Assembly: GCA_009760855.2 (NCBI GenBank)
Contig: WPIO01000027.1
Location: 184,501-248,500 of the forward strand
Length of the DNA: 64,000 nucleotides
Direction: 5' to 3'
Source: Cristatella mucedo
Lineage: Eukaryota > Bryozoa > Phylactolaemata > Cristatellidae
Below are positions 57,703 through 64,000 of the stretch, in pieces (positions within the stretch are counted from its first letter, which is position 1; the number at the start of each line of letters is the position of its first letter). Made by a program: the position numbers and the translations under genes. The notes beneath the pieces were generated by a model. The model saw only the letters and a list, made by a program, of their open reading frames with translations. It was not told the DNA's origin and searched no databases.

Positions 57703-57924
57703 TTAATAAAAAATACTATTATAAAAAGAATTTACCAATCTTTCACGTTCATCTATTTCATTAAAGATATCACACATTTTAAGTAACTTTTTTATAGTTG
57801 AATCAGGTAGCTCAATAATATAAGAATATAATTCTTCATCATCAGTAACACTAAAAATTCTCACGCAAAGTGTATATACATAGTGTTTAACATAGTCATG
57901 AGAGAGTATTCTTGCAATATTCAT
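57703..57924 (-). CDS. Small paralogue family member 1 (73 aa)
   Basis: Intact. NIARILSHDYVKHYVYTLCV, then ELYSYIIELPDSTIKKLLKM and CDIFNEIDERERLV. The core pattern LYSYI-x-x-L-x-DS-x-I-x-x-LLKMCD-x-x-x-x-IDE is shared with its neighbours. CTATATATAAA precedes the ATG. Predicted all-helical; unknown function. Confidence 0.7.
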   Translation of the reverse strand: MNIARILSHDYVKHYVYTLCVRIFSVTDDEELYSYIIELPDSTIKKLLKMCDIFNEIDERERLVNSFYNSIFY

Positions 57925-57938
57925 TTTATATATAGCAA

Positions 57939-58160
57939 TTACAAAATTCTATTAAAAATAGAAGATATTGCACTTTCGCACTCATCTATTTTTTCATAAA
58001 GATCACACATTTTAAGTAAATCTTCAATAATTGAATCATGTAGTTTAGCAATATAAGAATATAAGTTTTTATCATTTTTAGTAATTCTAAAAATTCTTGT
58101 GCAAGCATTAAATGCATAGACTTTAACATCCTCATAACAGAGTTTTCTTGCTATATCCAT
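57939..58160 (-). CDS. Small paralogue family member 2 (73 aa)
   Basis: Intact and the same length as its neighbour: DIARKLCYEDVKVYAFNACT, NLYSYIAKLHDSIIEDLLKM, CDLYEKIDECES. TTAATATATAGAAA touches the ATG. It is a tandem duplicate of the gene at 57703-57924. Confidence 0.7.
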   Translation of the reverse strand: MDIARKLCYEDVKVYAFNACTRIFRITKNDKNLYSYIAKLHDSIIEDLLKMCDLYEKIDECESAISSIFNRIL

Positions 58161-58184
58161 TTTCTATATATTAATAAAATTTGT

Positions 58185-58729
58185 TTAATTCATTGACGGA
58201 TCAATCACAATATATTGTTTACGTTTTCTATCAGTACCCTCAAAAAATCTATCACCACTCCATAAAAATCGATCAATAACCTCTTCATCAGCTTCTTTTA
58301 ATCTTAGTGTCTCTCTTTCTGACTTTAGTTTTCTAATAATAGAAGCTGTTGGGTCTTGAAAAAACTTTTTTCCTCTTTCAATTTATAAACTGTATCATAC
58401 ATATCTGAAAGAAAAGACATATCTGAATAAGCTAAAGACAAAATAAACTCATACAACTCTACAAACAAAGAACCACTAATAGATTCAATATTGTATCAAA
58501 CTTTTGCAGCATCTAATGCATCATTACTCAAAAGAATACTTGCAATTTTATCTTCTTCAATTTTATCACAAAAACTTAAAAGATAAAAATTTTTTGAATC
58601 ATCTAATGACAAAATAAACCTATTCAGCTCTGCAAGAAAAAATGGAGGAATAAAATCAAACTCGTATAAAACTCTTGCTAGATTTAAAGTGTGACCACAA
58701 GTAATAATCTTCAAAATTCTTTGATCCAT
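58185..58729 (-). pseudogene. Small paralogue family member 3, double-core, broken
   Basis: The first core is ELNRFILSLDDSKNFYLLSF then CDKIEEDKIA. A TGA at 58496-58498 interrupts the frame, which continues with a second core (ELYEFILSLAYSDMSFLSDM). After a frameshift near 58370 comes a basic tail (IRKLKSERETLRLKEADEEV, GTDRKRKQYIVIDPSMN). ATTTATAG precedes the ATG. Confidence 0.55.
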
Positions 58730-58764
58730 CTATAAATGAATTATACAAATTGTTTAATATACAA

Positions 58765-59039
58765 TTAATTAATTACTACTTCTGGTTTTGTTTTGGGCGT
58801 TTTAGATTTTTTATTTGCCTCTTCAAGATTCTCATTTATCTTACTACGACTTTCCATTAGTTTATCACATGTATCACATATATCATAAGAATACTAATAT
58901 AAGAACTATCAATATCTGGGATGAGTTTGTCTAGTGAATGTTTAACTATACGTTGATCTTGACCTTTAAGTTTTTGAAGACAGATCTTAACTGCCATTTC
59001 TCTAGATTGTTCACAACTTAAAATTCTTGAGACATCCAT
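58765..59039 (-). pseudogene. Small paralogue family member 4, frameshifted
   Basis: TCATATATAGAAA touches the ATG. DVSRILSCEQSREMAVKICL and HSLDKLIPDIDSSYISIL match the family. After a frameshift near 58885, CDTCDKLMES completes the CD-x-x-x-K core. A Lys-rich tail (NKKSKTPKTKPEVVIN) follows. Confidence 0.55.
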
Positions 59040-59076
59040 TTTCTATATATGAAAATTAAATTTTATTTAATTAAAA

Positions 59077-59336
59077 TTAAATCTTTTCGCCTTCAGAGCT
59101 ATCTATTAGTGATTCAAGATATTCTTCCTATGCTTTTACTTCCTCATCAGTGAGATCTTTTTACAAAATAGAAATTCTTCTAAATCCTCATCAGATTATT
59201 ATTCAATGTAAGATTCAGACTCGTAAGACTCAGATTAAGATTCTGTTTCCATTTGATAATCAGGGTCATCGATTGAATCCTCTGAATAGTCTGGCTCACT
59301 ATCAGAACTGGTAATATCGATTTCTTTGGGATCCAT
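59077..59336 (-). pseudogene. Acidic Polinton protein, broken
   Basis: Very acidic: DPKEIDITSSDSEPDYSEDS, SESYESESYIE, SDEDLEEFLF, then DLTDEEVK and EEYLESLIDSSEGEKI. Three TAA and one TAG lie in frame, and one frameshift near 59165. Acidic tails of this kind occur in viral proteins that mimic DNA or bind basic partners, but no family can be assigned. Confidence 0.45.
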
Positions 59337-59390
59337 CCTGTAATAGTAAAAATAATTTTGTTAATTCATATTTAATTTCTCCATTGACTC

Positions 59391-62300
59391 TTATAACTCT
59401 ACTTCTTCTTGTATATCTACTGGTTTTGTATCATCTTCCTTTTTTATCTGAAAATCTAACTTTCTTTACTGGTAATGGTTTAGTATTTTCAATCTTTCTT
59501 TTCAGCATCAATACTAATATTACAAGTTTTACAATGGCCTGGATTTGTACCATGTTTAATGCTTCTGAAATCTTGTAATGACCGTATGCATAACTACAAC
59601 AACCACAGTCTAACCAATAACGTGTTGATTCGAATGCTGATAGTGCAACTTTTTCTAACTCATTAGTAAAAAATGCATGTTTATCTTGAACTATTTTATG
59701 AAACTTTCTAACTTGCTTTTCACTAAATCCATCAATTGTTTTACCACCGAAAACTTTTTTACTATCAGTTAAACAACTAGCAAAAGTATAATGCCCCATT
59801 GTTTTAGTTAAAACTGCTTTTGTTACTCCTTTTGCAGCTGCTTTTCTTTCAGCATCAACAATACTTACTGAGTATAGTATTGGTCTTAAAGCACACACTT
59901 CTGAAATTACTTTTCCTAATGTTTCATCTTTAAACTTACCAATTGTATCAACATCAAAGTAGTCAGGCATTGCTTTTATATCATCGTAAAAATTAGGTGT
60001 TTCAATTTCCATAATTAATGAGTCAGTATCAGTGTAGATTAAACTAACTAAATTAACTAAATTAAGCTAACTAACTAACTTTACTTCCATATTTTAATTT
60101 TAAAACATCATAATAAAACTTTTGCATATGTAATTTTGATAAATCTAGAATTGCACTACCAACAAATATTGGTTTATTTAGTCTGGTTCTTGATTGATTG
60201 ATTTGGAATATTGTCATGATTCCCCAAAGTCTCTAAAATGAACCATATTTGGATCTATCTTTTTATTAAATTTCTTTATTCCAATTTCATCAGTAACACT
60301 AACTAAATAAGTTTTAACTCTTTTTTTTAAATCTTCACAAGTTTTACCATAGAGTGAATTCATTATAAGTTTCCAAAGATTTCTTAAAAACTTTTTATAT
60401 GAATTTAATGCTTTCATTTCAGTGCACATTTCAATATAAGTTTTTGGCCATCTCGATTGTTTAAAATTAAAGACTCTCTTTACATTACATGGCATACCAT
60501 GTGATAAACAGAACAATCATCATTTTCTTTTTTACAACTTTCATCAGATATATCAGACATGTAAACACTTCATTGAAAATCTTCCTTTTTTGGAAGAGAA
60601 GTAACGAAAAACTTCTCAAATGAATCCATGAACTCGTAAGGATATTCTCTTTTTGTTGCTAACAAATTAAGTTTTTTGTTTGGATGAAGATCTGTTAAAA
60701 CTTTTTTAGAAATTGGGAAGCAATCATTTGTTTTTCCCATTGTTGATGAAATTCCATCTAGTGATCCAAGCATAAATTGTGAACTATCCTTAAAAACTAA
60801 ATCATTAACTCTTAACATTATGTACTTCTCAAGATTATTTGCAATTGGTTCTGCTTCAACACTAAAATTTTCCAGTGCTTTAACAATTATATGTGAATCA
60901 TATCCTCTAAAACCATGAAATAAAACAGGAAGTTGCCATTTTTTATAATTCATTCCTGCTTTTAAATTACAACTATGGTGAGCAGCTCCTCTGTATTTAT
61001 TTGTTAGATGACAATGATCTTGAACTTTCCTTAATTCGCTATTTTTTCAATCAAATGGTTCTTTACACATCCAACAGAATAGAGCATTTTTATATTCATT
61101 GAGTTCACTTTCAGTTAAGTCATCAATTACACTTTCTGAATTATGATACATTAATTTACTTTTTAAGAAGTCAGATAAATCAAATAATCTTCGTAAAAAC
61201 TTAAACACACAATCAGAACCAACATTCATAAAATTTTCGAAAACCTCCTTTCCAGTCAATAATAACAAAAGCAGCAGAACATGGAGTATGAATTGATCCA
61301 TCTTTTCCCTTTTCAATTATAATAATAATAATAAAAATATTGCACTTGATAAAGCGCCCTCAGAGAACTTAATCTCTTTCTAGGCGATTTACATTTGCTG
61401 CAAAGTGATACGCAATAGAATAGTAAGTAAAATCATGCTTGAAAAACAAACAAAATGAATAACATGGTTAGGGGTTACATGCACTGGGTCAGCATGCAAA
61501 TGTGGTTAGTGGCAGCATGAACAGTGTCAGCACGCATAAGCACATCGAGGACGAATCACAAGGACCCACTAAATGCTGTCCTAAATAGGTATGTTTTTAA
61601 GTTTTTTTTAAATGTGGTCAGGTCAGGGGATGTTCTGATGCAGGTCGGGAGGGAGTTCCAGGCTGTGGGAGCATACGAGCTAAATGCACGGTCTCCAAAG
61701 GATTTAAGGTTTGTACGAGGTATTTCTAGACTGTTGGATTCCGAAAGCGAGTGGTACGATGCTTTGCCTGATGGGGTAGTATCTCTGAAAGATAGGCTGG
61801 AGCAATAGAATGAAGAGACCTAAAAGTGAGCGACAAAACCTTGAAGTCAATCCGTTGCTTGACTGGTAACCAGTGCAGGTCGGCGAGAAGTGGAGTAATG
61901 TGGCAACTGCGACGCTCACGACAGACAAGCCTAGCTGCAGAGTTTTGCACCAGCTGCAATCGCCTGATCGCACATGCTGGTAGGCCAGTAAGCAGTGAGT
62001 TGCAGAAGTCGAGACGAGATGTCACGAATGCATGGACCAACTTGGACGTGGTATCCTTATCTAAACAAGCCCTAATTTTAGCAATGTTATGAAGCTGAAA
62101 ATAGGCTGATTTGACTGAATTATACATTCAAAGTCTGCATAACAAACATATGGACATGTGTTAAGATGTCTAAAAGAATCAAACTTAATGAACTTGCTTT
62201 TTTTCATCAGGCATTATATAAACTGCTGTTCCAGAATTTATACTTTTACATAGTTCTAAATGGTCATTTGCTTGTTTTTTTATCAAAGAATCTATTTAAA

Positions 62301-63277
62301 CATCTATGACAATAATACTGTTTTCCACCAGAATTTGTTGGTCTACATAATGAATTGAAATTGCTTAACATCATATAATGTTCCTTTTCATCTTTAATAA
62401 GTAATACAAGATTTACATGTCTTCCTTCTTTCTCATCTGACTTTTTTACAACTCTTAACGGCGAAAATCTAGTTTCTTTATTCCCACACATGTAAACATT
62501 TATACTAACATTCATTGCTTTTTCTAATTTGTCGACATCTTTGACTTTTGAAGGCCATTCAATATCACTAATTAAGTGAGAATATTTAAAAGATAGTATC
62601 TTTCTCAAGTCATTTATCTTCCATTTATTTCTTTCTACTGGATTTAATGCTCTTAAAACACACCACAATGCACAAAACTCATCTTTTTCATATTTTAAAT
62701 TAATAATATACTTTTTCTTAACTAGATATTCAGGTGTTTCAATATAAGATCCACCATCCATTGGATTGTATTTCGGAATAGCAACTGAAAATGAATGAAA
62801 ACCAATAAATAGCCATCCAGAACCAACACTATTTTCTATTAACATCTCAGAACTTTTTTCTAGTGAAGGCATTATTTTTTCATATATTGTATTTACTGGT
62901 TCACTATCTATTGTTAACGTTGATTTAGATTGAGCGGCCCTTTTTTCTAGTGTTCCATTATCAAACATTTTCATATCAAATGATAGTTTAAAACTCACTC
63001 TAATAAAAGGCCAAGGACTTCTAACTTTATCAAGTAATTTCTTTGTTGGATATCTAACCAATTCTCTGAGTGTTTCAAAATCTGTATATATTCTTTTTGT
63101 TTTATAAGCAAAATTTAAAGTAATAACTCCTCCAGTAACAACTGATTCTGAAAAACCAAATTTATTATGTCTTCCTTGTTTACTAACACATTTTCTACTT
63201 GACGAATCAAAATCAATATTCATTAACCTTCTAGTCTCAAAAGGAAAAGAGTTTCTTTGTCTTGATTTTGAAGTCAT
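59391..63277 (-). pseudogene. Protein-primed family B DNA polymerase, broken, with internal deletion and LINE insertion
   Basis: It would replicate the element from its ends. The N-terminal domain (63277-62264, 337 codons) ends in a zinc-finger-like YYCHRCLNRFF. Exonuclease parts: ADFECI (Exo I, about 62130), HGFRGYDSHII (Exo II, with G where N is usual), FKDSSQFMLGSLDG. Palm: LWKLIMNSLYGKT (motif B) and YTDTDS (motif C, 60019-60036). C-terminus: AYGHYKISEALN and CKTC. Breaks: at least six frameshifts, several in A runs; a TGA near 60573; a TTAG-like expansion with stops before motif C; a LINE at 61321-62117. The segment that should hold motif A is absent, so this copy could not polymerise. 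Confidence 0.88.
61321..62117 (-). mobile_element. CR1/L2-like LINE inserted in the polymerase gene
   Basis: The AATAAT tail on the plus strand and hairpin near 61345-61385 mark the 3' end. The minus-strand ORF contains KIRACLDKDTTSKLVHAFVT and QNSAARLVCRERRSC. It is flanked by AATTAT at 61315-61320 and 62118-62123, a likely target duplication. Polymerase sequence resumes in register on both sides. Confidence 0.9.
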
Positions 63278-63483
63278 GCTATATAAGGTAATAATATTTC
63301 TGCTAAAATAAATTAATTATTATAAGTCTATCAGATTAAAAAGGAAAATAACACGAATGACTGAATTTGGTGATGAGGGGTTTTTTCATTTTACGATATC
63401 GGGGAATTTTTGGACAATCGAAGGTGAAACCGAGGTTGGACGAAAATTTCGTGATGTCGTAAAAGGGAAAAACACATCATCAC
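63277..63483 (-). repeat. Right terminal inverted repeat of the Polinton
   Basis: Reverse-complement partner of the left repeat, about 207 bp. Its inner edge coincides with the start codon of the DNA polymerase (63277), with TTATATAGC immediately upstream on the coding strand. Confidence 0.95.
63278..63290 (-). promoter_or_regulatory. TIR-borne promoter motif, right
   Basis: On the minus strand, TACCTTATATAGC directly precedes the ATG of the polymerase gene. Mirror image of the left repeat motif. Confidence 0.55.
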
Positions 63484-63674
63484 TCCGCGAGTGCCAGACC
63501 GGGAGACAACCCACCGACGCAAGCCTGTTCAATGCCGTACCCCTTGGTGTTGGCGGGGTCAAGGATACTTGTACCAGGGGGGGGGGTGCCCGGCAGCTCG
63601 ACTAGACAAGGTTGGACGAGGAGGAGTTCACGATTAATTGTATCGGTAATGTGTGCACGGCCTACGTCTATTAG
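63484..63674. other. Right flank of the Polinton
   Basis: Host DNA with a run of 9 G near 63579-63587. No gene recognised; the open frame crossing from the inverted repeat is spurious. Confidence 0.5.
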
Positions 63675-63677
63675 TTG

Positions 63678-63990
63678 ATTTATATCGCCCCCAGGACAAA
63701 GAAATAGCTTTTAAGGAACTTTGCATGTGCTGTAAGGGAAGCTGACCAATTGGTTAGTGATAGCACGCAGTGTCGCGAAGCACAGCATAAGTGCGAAAAG
63801 GACAATTCAATGAACGGAGCGAGTTCTTTATGTAGCGTGTGGGGTTTTAGCTTCTTTGTAAATGTCGTCAAGTCAGGGTATGTCTTGATCTTCGTCTGGA
63901 GCGATTTTCAGTCTTTTGGACGCATTCGGACTGAAGGCGCGAACTCCAAATGGTAGACGTTTGTTTGGATCCACGGCTAAAAGATCTGAG
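63678..63990 (-). mobile_element. Old LINE 3' fragment in the right flank
   Basis: Minus-strand remnant: TTTACGCAGTTAG-like 3' UTR pieces with CCCCCAGGAC at the tail, then a frame reading FTKKLKPHTLHKELAPFIEL. The order matches the LINE 3' region but it is more diverged than the copies inside the Polinton. Confidence 0.5.
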
Positions 63991-64000
63991 TAAAAAACGC

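Larger units (their letters stand above)
39536..63483. mobile_element. Polinton/Maverick (adintovirus-like) element, 23.9 kb, decayed
   Basis: The element is bounded by matching inverted repeats and is much richer in AT than its flanks. It encodes the diagnostic set for Polintons: retrovirus-type DDE integrase, protein-primed PolB, packaging ATPase, adenain-type protease, double jelly-roll capsid protein and penton-like protein. Genes are tightly packed on both strands. Two LINEs are inserted in it (about 50700-51741 and 61321-62117), so it was about 22 kb before those events. No convincing 6-bp target duplication is visible (left flank CTCTCC, right flank TCCGCG). Frameshifts and stops show that this copy is not functional. 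Confidence 0.93.

Noticed and set aside
41027-59336. Alternative genetic code in the Polinton (TAA/TAG read as Gln)
   Set aside because: Many internal TAA/TAG codons sit where Gln would be plausible. However, the natural gene ends (major capsid, protease, PLA2 protein, several small genes) also use TAA or TAG directly before the next gene's promoter or start, so decay is the simpler reading.

Overview
The window is animal genomic DNA. It carries exons of a CELSR/Flamingo-type cadherin (a metazoan family) with GT-AG introns, CR1/L2-like LINE fragments, tRNA-derived SINEs, and a Polinton/Maverick (adintovirus-like) element. I cannot name the phylum. The cadherin repeats are spread over several exons, unlike the very large first exon of vertebrate CELSR genes, so an invertebrate is likely. 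All of these calls come from reading the sequence; no database search was run.

Positions 1-20661, minus strand: the N-terminal part of CELSR. Seven coding exons were placed at splice-site level (20661-19007, 13007-12774, 8588-8313, 6516-5690, 4397-4141, 2408-2164, 548-349). All six junctions keep the reading frame. Together they encode a signal peptide, a unique N-terminal region and cadherin repeats EC1 to EC9; the rest of the gene lies beyond position 1. The introns hold LINE and SINE fragments and microsatellites. A GC- and CpG-rich stretch lies around and upstream of exon 1 (about 19.8-21.8 kb).

Positions 20662-39535: intergenic DNA built mainly of repeats. It has several LINE 3' fragments (one retaining reverse transcriptase pieces), two tRNA-derived SINE families, a solo LTR nested in a LINE, a 14-bp minisatellite, a 42-bp tandem repeat and an undescribed dispersed repeat. 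I found no convincing host gene here.

Positions 39536-63483: an AT-rich Polinton of about 23.9 kb, bounded by inverted repeats of about 205 bp. I could place about 31 genes: DDE integrase, protein-primed family B DNA polymerase, HerA/FtsK-type packaging ATPase, adenain-type protease behind a zinc ribbon, double jelly-roll major capsid protein, two tandem penton-like minor capsid proteins, a pVI/core-like protein, a parvovirus-type phospholipase A2 domain protein, a YqaJ-type exonuclease, an HNH-AP2 endonuclease, four fibre-like proteins made of repeated modules, a cluster of small paralogues of unknown function, and several orphans. Almost every gene has a TATATAGAAA-type motif within about 15 nt of its ATG. 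The inverted repeats supply this motif to the two outermost genes. The element is decayed: frameshifts in A/T runs, in-frame stops, two LINE insertions and a deletion in the polymerase.

The Polinton genes together describe a virus-like life cycle: integration, protein-primed replication, capsid assembly, genome packaging and protease maturation. The copy seen here cannot complete that cycle as it stands. Positions 63484-64000 are flank with one old LINE tail.
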